Assembly (NCBI GenBank): GCA_964030475.1
Contig: CAXIPT010000003.1
Location: forward strand, 11,362,295-11,426,294
Direction: 5' to 3'
Origin: Tethya wilhelma
Taxonomy: Eukaryota > Porifera > Demospongiae > Tethyida > Tethyidae
Length of the DNA: 64,000 bases
The notes under the pieces are model-generated. The model was not told the DNA's origin. It was given only the letters and a program-made list of their open reading frames with translations, and searched no databases. Of this stretch, positions 21,738-32,558 are shown piece after piece. Position numbers and translations under genes: made by a program. The first letter of the stretch is position 1, and every line of letters begins with the position of its first letter.

Positions 21738-22880
21738 ATGGCACTGAGTTGTGGCCCGTTTCTGAGTGGATTTCTACCAGGGATCCTCATTGGTATATTC
21801 TCATCGTTTCTACTCTTTGCTCTGTGGAGAAACCCCTATTTGACCCACCAAGATAAGAGAGAACTTCAAGAAGTGTCCATCAATCTCGGAATTGAGTCGG
21901 TTCTACCGAAACTTGAACTGCCCCACGCTCTTCAGAGATCAAAGAGCGTCGAACAGAGGCGAAAAGAAAGAAGAGCTTTGTATAAAGAACTTGAAAACGA
22001 GTCCTGTAACACCAGCTACTGGCTAAACACACAGCCTGTTGATGAAGGCCCACATTTCATGCTGGTGCTCATTCACTCTACACCCAGAGCTTCAGATCTA
22101 AGAAACAAAATCCGTACAACATGGCTTAGTTTACACAACAGTGAGGAGTACCTGGCTAGGTTCGTCATAGGAACAGCTGGACTCAAACCAAAAGATGTTC
22201 AACTTTTAGCCTGTGAGAACAAGGAGCATGGCGATCTTGTACTACTACACGATATCACTGATCCAGTGAAAACAATTGAATGGTCGTCTTCGGAAAAACT
22301 ACTAGCATCTTTCACATGGGCGATTAATAATGTTGACTTTTCGTACATGTTAAAATGCAGTGATGCAACATTTGCTGTTCTCCCAATTTTACTCAAAGAA
22401 CTCCAAACGAGAGACTCAGATAAAGACTTCCTCTGGGGGTTCTTCTCCGGCGGTGTGCAAGCCGCTAAAGATGGCCGCCTTGCTGAAAAGGACTGGTTCT
22501 TGTGTTCGCACTATCTCCCATTTCCACAAGGCGGAGGCTACATCATTTCTCGCGGACTTGTTTCGATGCTCTCGATCTTGGGAGAAGATCTTCAGCACTA
22601 TTCCCACGACGATATAGCACTGGGTGTGTGGATCTCTCCTTTCAACGACATTGAAAAGAAGCATGATGTGAGATTTAACACGGGCCTCTACTCACGGGGA
22701 TGTAACAATGTCTATATCGTCACACATAAGGAGACGCCAGAGAGCATGCTTGCAAAGTTCATCGTCTTCAAACAAAATGGCCACATCTGTGAAGAGGAGT
22801 TTGTTTCGAGACTGTCGTACGTTTATAATTGGACCACCCCTGCTAATAGATGCTGCGTACGAACGTCAGGCATCCCTTAG
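21738..22880 (+). CDS. GT31 galactosyltransferase-like protein lacking the DxD triad
   Basis: A 380-aa single-exon protein with an N-terminal signal anchor (about residues 7-30, GPFLSGFLPGILIGIFSSFL) and a GT31-like lumenal domain. The layout matches its neighbour B3GALT6: FMLVLIHSTP, LRNKIRTTW, RFVIGTAGL, ENKEHGDLVLLHD, FPQGGGYIISRG, SHDDIALGVWISPF, RGCNN and a closing YVYNWTTPANRCC. At the place of the catalytic KTDDDSY this protein reads KCSDATF (about residue 204), so two of three acidic residues are gone while the fold-defining motifs remain. The ORF is intact. It is therefore a probable inactive or functionally changed paralogue, perhaps a partner or regulator of the active enzyme; that role is inference. 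Confidence 0.8.
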   Translation: MALSCGPFLSGFLPGILIGIFSSFLLFALWRNPYLTHQDKRELQEVSINLGIESVLPKLELPHALQRSKSVEQRRKERRALYKELENESCNTSYWLNTQPVDEGPHFMLVLIHSTPRASDLRNKIRTTWLSLHNSEEYLARFVIGTAGLKPKDVQLLACENKEHGDLVLLHDITDPVKTIEWSSSEKLLASFTWAINNVDFSYMLKCSDATFAVLPILLKELQTRDSDKDFLWGFFSGGVQAAKDGRLAEKDWFLCSHYLPFPQGGGYIISRGLVSMLSILGEDLQHYSHDDIALGVWISPFNDIEKKHDVRFNTGLYSRGCNNVYIVTHKETPESMLAKFIVFKQNGHICEEEFVSRLSYVYNWTTPANRCCVRTSGIP

Positions 22881-23062
22881 GTTGTTGTATCAATGCACAT
22901 ACATTTTCAAATCATCATCATTAATATTCATTTTCACGCAATTTCAAAATGTGTAATTAATTAATTTCGCGCATTTGGATTTTTCGCGCGCACATGGGGC
23001 GTATCTAATAATGATCACGAGTTGTTCGGTGGGTGTGGTTTAGAAACCATATCAGTGCCAGT

Positions 23063-24850
23063 ATGGCTGAAGGCTCAGTGCTAGAGAAACAGCAGAAAGT
23101 AAGCTTCTTGGACGATACCGTCCCGCTGACGGCCAAGATCACCACGCATCGCAAACAAGGAGACCATTATGTAAGTGCTGAGGCGAGCTAAAGTGAAACA
23201 AGCAACTGAAAAGATGCGAAAAAGAGTCAAATTACCATGCATTGCTTGGCAGTTTGGTCCATTTGGCATTCACTGTGTGCCTACAGTTGTTAAAAGGTAG
23301 CATACACATGCACTCACATGTATAGGTGTATGAGATAAGGGTACAACGTGGTCCAACTCCTACTGACAGCTGGGTGGTAAGTAGCTCTAATGACTTGGAA
23401 TTGCCATGTTTATGTACGTATAAAATTTATGTCCAGTTGTAGGAGGTTGTGTGTTTTTCTTTAGCTTGTAGCGACGGTGTTTCTCCTCAGCTGCTTGTGT
23501 TCAATGTGTGTTTTTGGGTGTGTTTACTTGTACCTTCGTACGTGTGTGTGTCTACGTATCTAGGTGATTCACAGATATAATGAGTTTGCCACTTTACATC
23601 AGAAATTACAGGCAAGCTATAATCTATGTGTGCACAAGAGTCTACAATTATTGTGATTATGTAATGGTAATTTCATTAGCCATCGGGGATTTCCCTGCCC
23701 CTCCCACCAAAGAAAGTATTTGGGAATCAAGATAGACAGTTTCTCGTCCAAAGACAAGAGGGTCTCCAGAGTTTCCTCGATGCTGTGCTAGCCGTTCCAC
23801 TGCTGAGCAGCTACCTGGAGACCAAGAGGTTCCTAGATCCTGTTAACTACAGCAGGGATTTCCACGGTAAGTGGCGGGATGACAGAATTGTCAAATTGAA
23901 CACTGACAGTCTGTGCTGGATTGCTATTGGATGTCCTACTTAGTTGGGAGCTTCTTTGTGTTTTCAGGATTATTTTGACTCTCTCTCTTCTTTTTATCTA
24001 TTTTTACCTTTCTCTCAAACAGAGGATGCTCACAAGAGCTCATCAATGTTCTTTCGTTCAGAGCCCAGTTGGTCCATTGTGGAGCGGTTCCCAGATATCG
24101 GTAGGTTGTCTTCACCAACATGTGTACAATGATCTAGCTGTTGTTGTGTCAACACTGAAACAGATATACACAAACTGACATGATTATTTTGTAAACTTTA
24201 CTTGGCCCAAACCCCTTCTCTATAAAATGCCCACTCTCTCTACACTCTACTATACTCACACACCATGTAGGATGGAGATTGCGAAAACACTACTTTCTTA
24301 TTTCGAGCGTAACTAACCCTAAATTCTCAAACTATCTTCTCACATGGGTGAGTATGTCCTCCACATTTGTCAGATAGTTTGTCTTTCAGTATCTCTCCAC
24401 TGAACAATGGTTTACTACTTCCTGTCTGTGCAACAGCCAGCTGGCTGTTCTATTCATGTTTCTAAGGGAACTCCTTGAAGTACAATGTGGCATATGTAGC
24501 TTATCACTCTCCCATGCTAATTGATGAACTTTGGCCTCATGTTTTGAAGTTTTATGACTGTGTAATGACAGCGTATTTTATTTGTGTGCACACACACATA
24601 TACAGAGTGAGCCTGGTCCAGATTTCACTCTTGGAGAGAAAGAACGTGAGGCTTGCTTTAAAGTTCTCACAGAAATTAAGGTACACACTATAGTTGACTT
24701 TTGATGTGCAAATAAAATATTCAATAGTCATGTATAGCTGCAAATTTTTCCCACAAGAGGTTCGCAAAAGTCTGATGTACTATTTATCTAATTACAAAAT
24801 TCACAAATATTTCCTACTACAGACACATGTAACGATCTATATCATTGCTG

Positions 24851-24899
<49 letters not shown>

Positions 24900-26124
24900 N
24901 CACACACACACACACACACACACAGCATCCCTACATCCTCTCTCCAGAACACGCCAGCTACAGTGATCGCACGGGGATAATGGTGGTCAGGAAATTCGTC
25001 CCTTCGGGCTCGTTACGTGACCTTATCTACAAGCAGAAGCCCCAAACCCACGTCCTCCAGAAGTACGGTCCCCCCAGGAGAGGACTGGGTGCAGAGTACA
25101 TCGCACTTTATGGCCGCCAAATCTTAGAGGCACTCAAGTTCCTCTCTGATAAGGGTTTCGTTTTAGGTATGCTTTTGTTGCTTTTGTTTTGACGACCCTT
25201 TACCCAATGGGACTGGGAGTGTAAAAATTAACTGTGTGCATTTTGTGATTGTTTTCAGGTCATGTGCACGCTGGTAATGTCATTGTTGAGGGTGGAAATT
25301 GCAAGTGAGTCTCGTATTTATAATTATAGGAGTATCCCCTTGTCAAGATTGTAATTATTCTGTGGTTGTGATTGTGTAGGTTAGTGGACCTGGAGAATTC
25401 TTTTATGGGGTTGTGTTCAATGTATCGCCATTTTTTACTGGACATCAGGAAAATCAATGTATGAATGTTACCAGTACTAGTTGGTATAATGTATCTTTGA
25501 AAGTGAAACATTTTGATGTTTTTGTTTGTTTGTTTGTTTAGAGTGTTGCAAATGAGGTGGTGTACAGTTTTGGTCACATGTTGTATGAGATGGGAGCAGG
25601 GATGCCATATAACGAAGGGACCATGTCTTCTTGCCCCTCAATCATACCTGCTGCAATAAGTGAGTTGTCTCTTCTGACTTCTCTTGATTGAAACATTGTA
25701 TGTGTTTTGTGTGGTTACTGTAATGATGGCTACACTCACTCTCTCTCTCTCACACACACACATACTTGCTCTCTCTCTCTCTCTCTCTCAGAACCAATTA
25801 TCGAACGTATTCTTAAACCAGAGTCCATCAAAGACGGTCTACCATCTTTAGCTGACCTGATCGCTGATCCGTAAGTAACTTACACATGCCATTTGTTCAT
25901 GTTTTTTTAGTGTGTACATGTTTATTTGTTGACAAATTTGTTGGTCTGGCAATCCCTATCTTGTTTGCCAAGCCTCATACTGTTTGTGTAAGTAAAAGCG
26001 TTGTAATGAATCTACTACTACAAGATGCACTATCCTTTAACACACCTTACATCTTTGTACATAAATCTATTCCACTGTTAAGAAAGTATCCATTGTTACA
26101 ATATCACACACACACGCACACACA

Positions 26125-26171
<47 letters not shown>

Positions 26172-27626
26172 TATAAAGCTTTTTCTCAACGGTCTCCCTC
26201 CCTCCATACGACAAGCCACGCCTCAAAGTGTCCAGCCGGCTGAAAGAGGTCATCAGAAGTCACAACGAAAAGTGTGAGCTGAGACTAAAGAGACAGCAAC
26301 AGCTGGTGGCCCAGTCCAAGAGGGTCTCTAAGGCGCAGGAGAGCATCATGTCAGAGGAGGAGAAGACAAAGAGGAGAAAATTGAGAAAGGTAGATTGGAT
26401 GATCGTTGTTGGCTGCACTGAGAGTTTGCTTGTAGAATAATGATATCACCACATTTAAATGGCACTAAAGTCCATTACCGTAAAGCGGGAAATTTTCGTT
26501 GTGGCAAAATTTCGTATAAACGCGGCAGAAAAATTTTTCGTAGTTTTAAATTTCGTATACTCGGCGCCCGCTCGTATAAAGTAAATGCGGAAGTTAAAAT
26601 TTTCGCAGTTTTAATTTTCGTATATTCGAACGGCATATGAAAATACGAAAATTTCCACCATACGAAAATTTCCCGCTATACGGTATTAGACAGCCATATC
26701 TAGTTATTATTGAATTACAATTATTTTGTTTATATAATAGTTGCTTGCTGAACTTCATCAGTTAATTCACTTCATTCAATTCGGAATCAGTTAATTTTGT
26801 CTTTCTTCCTTCCTCACAAACTCCCTCCCTAATAATCTTCCATAGAAACAACTGTCCCAACAGAAGGTAGATGAGCAGGAGTCCTACCCGACCACCACCT
26901 CTGTCCCCCGTCAGAACACCATCGGGACCAGCGGGGTCACCGCCAGTGCTGCAGTGAAGAACAAATACGCCAGCACCAACGGTCAGGCCAAACAAGGCAC
27001 CACCTCCTCTTCTTCTTCGTCTTCATCTTCTAGCTCATCTTCAGCTACTCCTGCCAAGAGCAGTGGCAAGAAAAAGGCCAGCACAAGTAAAGGTAGGTTA
27101 TCTCCTCATTTCCTCTACCCTCCCCCCTCCGATGAGGTGTGTCTAGTGTTAGAGATACTAAGTTGTAGGGAGGGCCTGTAAGAATCTGTCTGGTGTGTGT
27201 AGCTTGGTCGCTCAGCTCCTCATCCTACTAGAAATAACTACTGCTAGCCTAATGAGATAATATGGGCTATTCTTGTGGTCAGAGTATACAATAGGACAAA
27301 GCTATTGTTAAATTTTCTGTATCTCCAATTCCAATCTCTCATGACTTTAGAGCCTCCAAAATTCATATGCCTATATAATGTTCATACAAGTTCATTGTTC
27401 ATGAAATCTTTACTTCAATTGTACCTCAATCTTGTGATAATTTTCTTATCACCCTCTCAATTCCTCAGCCCCGCCCCCTCCATCATCAGCAGCACCTGAG
27501 CCCCGCCCAGCCCCACCTCCCACTAGGAGTGGTGAACGAGGTGCTCTCTTAGGATCCATCGAAGGCTTCACTAAAGGAAAATTGAAAAAGACAGTCACTA
27601 ATGATCGCAGTGCACCCAAAATTTAG
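23063..27626 (+). CDS. PXK: PX domain-containing pseudokinase PXK
   Basis: Fifteen exons: 23063-23170, 23326-23376, 23564-23611, 23680-23866, 24023-24100, 24271-24347, 24606-24680, 24926-25166, 25259-25304, 25380-25458, 25542-25659, 25792-25870, 26179-26389, 26846-27092, 27469-27626; 600 aa in frame. The N-terminal PX domain (FLDDTVPLTAKI, YEIRVQRG, RYNEF, LPLPPKK) should bind phosphoinositides. The kinase-like domain has GRQILEALKFLSDKGF, but HRD is replaced by GHVHAGN and DFG by VDLEN, as in the family, so it is a pseudokinase. A Lys/Glu-rich segment, Ser- and Pro-rich stretches and a WH2-like end (RGALLGSIEGF) follow. PXK (MONaKA) binds actin, modulates Na,K-ATPase and promotes receptor endocytosis in vertebrates. 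The intron after exon 3 starts with GC rather than GT. It starts 182 bp after the GT31-like stop. Confidence 0.92.
24850..24925. repeat. (CT)n-N-(CA)n at a 3' splice site
   Basis: A CT run, an N at 24900 and a CA run ending in cacag, the acceptor of PXK exon 8. Confidence 0.9.
26107..26167. repeat. (CA)n microsatellite
   Basis: CA repeat 11 bp upstream of the acceptor of PXK exon 13. Confidence 0.85.
26476..26685. mobile_element. 210-bp MITE, TA-flanked, in a PXK intron
   Basis: Ends taccgtaaagcgggaaattt and aaatttcccgctatacggta. It has the same length and terminal repeats as the element at 15114-15323, but the interior differs (cgtataaa, tacgaaaattt motifs). Confidence 0.8.
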
Positions 27627-27865
27627 AATGTACATGTCACTATCTAATATATACCACCGCCCACACAATTTTTCGATTGATTACTTAATAATTATAGAAA
27701 CACTTATTAATTATTAATTGTGGCATATTATGCTTATTCTTATTTAAGCTAATTGAATTAGCTTTTTCAACATGTTTTATTGAGTAAAAATCTATTGTGC
27801 AGTTGATCATGCATGACAACATTGTGGTATGGTTTGGTGTGCATTAATTGGAATATCCACTCCTC

Positions 27866-28561
27866 ATGGCAGCTGACTCATCATCCACAGCAAGGCTCAC
27901 CTACTTCAAAGGCAGAGGTCTGGGTGAGGTCATACGACTCATGCTGGCAGAGACCGGTACCCAGTACACAGAACAGACCATCTCACGCCAGCTGCTCCAA
28001 GAGCTGAGAAGAAATGGAGACCTCTATTGGCAGCAGCTCCCCTTGCTGGAGATTGATGGGTTGAAGTTGGTACAAAGTGGAGCCATACTGCGCTATCTGG
28101 CTCGGAAACATGACATGTATGGAGATGACCCAACCGAGGCAGTTTACTGTGACATCATAGTGGATGGTCTTGCCGATTTACGCAAGCACTTTACCACTTT
28201 TGACAACTACACACTGAGAAAGACTAATCCAGAGGAATACTCCAAGAAGATGAAGGACCAGGTCCTTCCACGATACTTGGGAGCTCTTGAGGAGCAGCTG
28301 AAGAGGAAGAACAATGGAGAAAAGACAGGGTTCTTACTCGGACACAAGATTAGCTTTGCCGACGTTTCGCTTGTTGAGATACTTGAGCTGGTGGTGGAGA
28401 CGTTTCCTGAGGTCCTCGAAGAAGAGTACCCCCTCTTGAGTGGATTTCGTCAGAGAATGTTGGCACGTCCCAACATTGTAGAGTACTACAGGTCAGGGAA
28501 CAGGAACCCTCCTATTAATGATGCTTATGTAGCACACGTGAAGGAGGTACTGGGAAACTAA
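27866..28561 (+). CDS. Glutathione S-transferase, alpha-class-like
   Basis: A 231-aa single-exon protein from the ATG at 27866; an in-frame TTG at 27848 is not a credible start in this genome. The thioredoxin-like N-terminal domain contains LTYFKGRGLGEVIRLML, with the Tyr that activates glutathione in alpha/mu/pi/sigma classes, then LPLLEIDGLKLVQSGAILRY, the glutathione-binding segment. The helical C-terminal domain has KISFADVSLVEILE. The IDGLKLVQSGAILRYLA run is most like alpha-class enzymes; sigma class is the alternative. These enzymes conjugate glutathione to electrophiles in the cytosol. An AATAAA follows the stop by 86 bp, and the gene converges on APEX2. Confidence 0.88.
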   Translation: MAADSSSTARLTYFKGRGLGEVIRLMLAETGTQYTEQTISRQLLQELRRNGDLYWQQLPLLEIDGLKLVQSGAILRYLARKHDMYGDDPTEAVYCDIIVDGLADLRKHFTTFDNYTLRKTNPEEYSKKMKDQVLPRYLGALEEQLKRKNNGEKTGFLLGHKISFADVSLVEILELVVETFPEVLEEEYPLLSGFRQRMLARPNIVEYYRSGNRNPPINDAYVAHVKEVLGN

Positions 28562-28646
28562 GATATGCCTTAATTAATGCAGCAGTCTATAGCTGTCATG
28601 TCGTAAACATTCTATACATGTATATTAATATTTTTATATAATTATG

Positions 28647-28652
28647 AATAAA
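28647..28652 (+). terminator. Polyadenylation signal AATAAA of the GST gene
   Basis: A canonical hexamer 86 bp after the stop codon, in AT-rich sequence before the convergent APEX2 gene. Confidence 0.6.
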
Positions 28653-28799
28653 GTTAAGTTAATTATATAGGTTAACTAGATTGACAAGAAGACTATAATA
28701 GATTATCAAAAAGTAACCATTATAATGATTTCAGAAGAATAGTCAAAGTATGAAAAAAAGTAGAAAAACAAAAACAAAAAAACAACAGAAAAGAAACTA

Positions 28800-31097
28800 T
28801 TATTTCCACTGGAAAAAGTCACACCTAGCCAGGGGGTCACCTTTGCTTCCCCCTGGACGAGCACACACCCAAAACTGACGTAATCTATTGGGTCCCTGTT
28901 TCTTGACAGTTCTCAAGACACAGGGTTCGCTGTGACCTTTACACAAGGGAGGTTTAGGACGACCCACAGAAAACAGATTCTTCCATTCTTGGCTCAGCTT
29001 GGAGCTCTTCTCAGCTCCAGGCTGTGATGATGACGATGATTGTGAAGAGGAGGTTTCTTGTGATAGTTTGTCCGCGTCTTCTGTCGATGTTTGTGAGAGT
29101 TTGTCTGTTTCGTTTTCTTTGGATAAAGTAATTTTGGAGCTTGAGTCTTTGTCACTATTTAGCGATGATGCAGCGCTATCTTCATTAAAACTCTGTGTTG
29201 GTTTCACAAACGATAGCACCGTTTGTTTCGAACTGTTTTGATCAACCGAGCCAGACTTCTTTGTCTTCTTGGCAGCTGGTTTGCCAGCATCAACAGATCT
29301 ACTCCGTTTGGTGGAAGCAGTCCTTGTGGTCTGAGCAGCCCCTCTTCTTGATTCTTTACTACCAGAGCTCTGAGAAGAGGAGAGAAACTGAAAGAGATTC
29401 TTTTGTTTGCCAGATGAAAAATGATGAGAACACATAGATGGGTACGTTACTGAAGAATTTGTAACGAGAGATCCAGAAAATTCTGCAAAGACGGGACAGT
29501 GATCCGACCCCTCTATGTGCTGCCAGACCTCTCCCTTTGTCAAACTTTCAATCAGTGTCTTGCTAGCTAAAATATAGTCAATTCGAGTGCCATAGTTTGT
29601 CTTTCGAGCATCAATAAGTGTCTGCCAACAGGAGTAGGCTTTCGCTTGTGTTGGATGGAGGAATCGAAACGTGTCCACGAGCTGTGAGTGGGACTGAGGG
29701 GAGGGGTGGGTTGGATCAGAGATGACAAACTGTTGCATCCAGTCTCTCGTGGGACTACCAGTGAGGAGGAGGGTCTGTGGGGTGGGAGTGGAAAGGGATC
29801 ATGTGCAGATCACGTGATGGCTGAGTGGGTCATGTGATTAGGATCAGATAGTACTGACCTTGTCCTCTTGTAAGTAGGCACTATCGATGACTTCTCTCGA
29901 GCAATTAAAGTCACCGACCACAATCAAGGACCTGATGAAGAAAGGAAAAACACATCCAGTCACACACATAGTTTTATTCACTAGCCTGCTCCAAAATTTC
30001 GCACAATAAGCAAAATGCAGTAATTTTGGATAATCTTTACCAATTTTGACCATTTTGAAAATTCTCATTTTGATCCAGTTAAGTTAGCTATTTCATGGAT
30101 TTGTGTACAATAAGAGAAAGCCTGGCAACAAATTGATACAGAATACCCAGGCTCATTCCTTTTGCACATATTTTCTTCCAAAGAAAATGAGGCTAGTACA
30201 GTTTAAAATAGCATACACATTGACAGCTCCATAATATTATATGTAACACGAACTGTTCGCTGTATCACTCATTACCTACTTTCCATTTCTCTCCAGGGCG
30301 GTGCATCTTGCCTGAAGAGCCGAGTAAAACTTGAGCTTGTAGTCCATTCTCTCCTGGTTCTCCCTGTCCACCATGGGACAGTAGATGTTGACCAATACAA
30401 GGCTCTTCTCTCTCCCAGCCGAGTCTTGGTAGCGATGTTCAGTCAGCACAGCTCTTCCTTCAGCATCAAGGGATGCCAGCTATATAGATACAATATTGAT
30501 GTGGATATTATGTTAGTCTCGTGGGCCAGATGTCCGAGGCGTCTGGCCCACGAGACTAGGTATGTGTGTGTAGTACGACATGTGTGAGAGTGTGATTGTG
30601 AGTCATTCTTATTCCCAGGCTACTTCTTTCTCTCTGCAAATACTAGTCCAAAAAGCAGGAAGGAAAAGAGAGACTGATGTGTGAGATCACACGAATGATG
30701 TAGCCTATAGAGACTCAGAATATGTATAGTAAGAAACCACTCTACTGTCTCTGTCTCTCTATAGCCCATTGCAGTCACATGAAGTATGTACTGACTCTCT
30801 CTCTTCCAAGGCAGATAATTGCATACTACTGTTGTTACCTAAGAGATAGCAAAGTCTTACCAGAGTGGTATACAGTATACAGTATACAGTATACAGTATA
30901 CAGTCATACAGTATACAGTATACTGTATGACTGTACACTGTACACTGTATACTGTATACTGCGTACTGCGTACTGCATACTGCGTACTGCATACTGCGTA
31001 CTGCATACTGCATACTGCATACTGGATACTGCATATTGCGTACTGTATACTGTATACAGAGAGCCTGGGAATGAGGGAACTTACGAATGCACAATCA

Positions 31098-31143
<46 letters not shown>

Positions 31144-31670
31144 TGTGTGTGTGTTCTTACATCATCTGATGTGAGTTCATCCATGTCTCCATAGCATCTC
31201 ACAGCATCCTTCCTCTCTGATGACAGCACACCAGTCAGACCCTCCTCAGCAGCAACTGGAGTGGCACTGTTACGACAGAAAGTGACCACACCTACAAACA
31301 TTTACACCAACAGGATGTTGTTCAGATAAACTCACTCTTACTGTGCACTCATTTGTACCTGAATATCCACTCTTGGTCTGACAGAAAGAGAAGTAGCCAT
31401 TGTAGCCTTCAGCCAAGTAAGTTGAACTATCAAGCTGGTCCCCTGAAATAATCATAATTTTCATCATGATGTCATACTCTAACAGCAAACCACATGTGAA
31501 CACATCTCAAGTTTTCTTGTGTTTAGAACTCATTTAGACTCACTCTGCGCTTTTGTTTCTTGGAAGCATATGACATCAGCGTCCAAACTATCCAGAAGAC
31601 CCTTCAGATCTTTCCCAGCGTTCTTCAACGAGGCTCTCAGGCCGTTTATGTTCCACGACACAACCCTCAT
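28800..31670 (-). CDS. APEX2: AP endonuclease 2
   Basis: Six exons on the minus strand: 31670-31544, 31442-31359, 31291-31161, 30479-30280, 29931-29859, 29774-28800; 529 aa. The EEP-family nuclease domain shows [10 protein letters not shown], the metal-binding Glu in [50 protein letters not shown] and the terminal [12 protein letters not shown] Ser/Thr/Lys-rich linker contains QKNLFQFL, which fits a PCNA-interacting PIP box at the place where human APE2 has one. The protein ends in a zf-GRF finger ([25 protein letters not shown]), which binds single-stranded DNA. APEX2 provides 3'-5' exonuclease and phosphodiesterase activity in base-excision and strand-break repair. Its start is 124 bp from that of the divergent LAP2-like gene. 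Confidence 0.93.
30515..30557. repeat. Perfect 16-bp inverted repeat, likely a collapsed MITE
   Basis: agtctcgtgggccaga and its exact complement flank 11 bp in APEX2 intron 3. The same terminal sequence bounds the element at 53908-54198, so this is probably a deleted copy of that family. Confidence 0.7.
30869..31060. repeat. Heptamer tandem repeat forming a large palindrome
   Basis: Tandem tatacag units (30869 to about 30923) followed by tactgta and then tactgcg/tactgca units, the approximate complement. The array could fold into a long imperfect hairpin. It lies in APEX2 intron 3, and ORFs over it are repeat translation only. Confidence 0.8.
31095..31153. repeat. (GT)n microsatellite at an APEX2 donor site
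   Basis: On the sense strand this is an AC run starting a few bases inside the intron after APEX2 exon 3. Confidence 0.85.
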
Positions 31671-31794
31671 CTTGTGTTTGGGTCAAGCCGCGCATGCGCA
31701 GTAATAGTTCCCGCCAAAAATAACAAATCTGGATAATTAACCTTTGAACTTTAGCTGCAAAAAGCTAACAAGCTTTTGAAAATTCCCACACAAG
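31671..31794. promoter_or_regulatory. Bidirectional promoter APEX2 / LAP2-like with an NRF1-type site
   Basis: Only 124 bp lie between divergent ATGs. gcgcatgcgca at 31690-31700 matches the NRF1 palindrome often found in animal bidirectional promoters of housekeeping genes. Use of the site is inference. Confidence 0.6.
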
Positions 31795-32473
31795 ATGTCT
31801 ACCCTGAACAATCCCGAGTATCTTCCCAAAGATCGTCTCAAGACCGAGCTAAAGAAACATGGTGTTTCTTTCAACAACAACGAGAATAAAGACTACTACG
31901 TGCAACTCTACCGCAAGCACGTCTTGAAGGGGAAGGCAAGGCAGCAGCAGAGAAGCGAGTTTTCCTCTGACGAGGAGCTTGTAAGACACAGCCCGAGGCT
32001 TACTAGAAGACAGCAGGTCTGTGTTGAAAATCGTGCGGTTTACGGGGTGTGCTTCTTTTAGAAACAGATTGTGAGTGGGAGGGTTCACATGCCAAAGTAC
32101 GCTTTTAGCCTTTACTTTTTCCTTGTAGAATGTGTACATGATTGAGCATGCTGCAATTTCACATGTAGGACCCAATGACCAAACCACTTTATGACACTTT
32201 GACACATAATATACCCTAGCTATATTATCATGATTGTTCACACACACAGCAGGTCTCTACTTCTGTTTCAAGCGTCACCAAGCGCAAGGTAGCCAACGTG
32301 GATACTTATCTCCCTCAGGTAGAGAATCTCACAGACCAGGAGTTAATGGACGAGCTGCTCCAGTTTGGAGAGGACGTGGGACCCATCACTGCCACCACGA
32401 GGAATGTCTACCTCAGGAAGCTTGCTAAACTGATGGCCTCAAAGGCATGGACGTCTGGGAAAGGTGAGCAAGA

Positions 32474-32510
<37 letters not shown>

Positions 32511-32511
32511 N

Positions 32512-32558
<47 letters not shown>

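Noticed and set aside
27848..27865. TTG start giving a 237-aa GST
   Set aside because: Nuclear genes of animals start with ATG; the in-frame ATG at 27866 gives the family's expected N-terminus.
30722..31142. ORFs of 126, 111 and 71 aa on both strands
   Set aside because: They translate the inverted heptamer repeat and GT microsatellite in an APEX2 intron; composition is purely repetitive.
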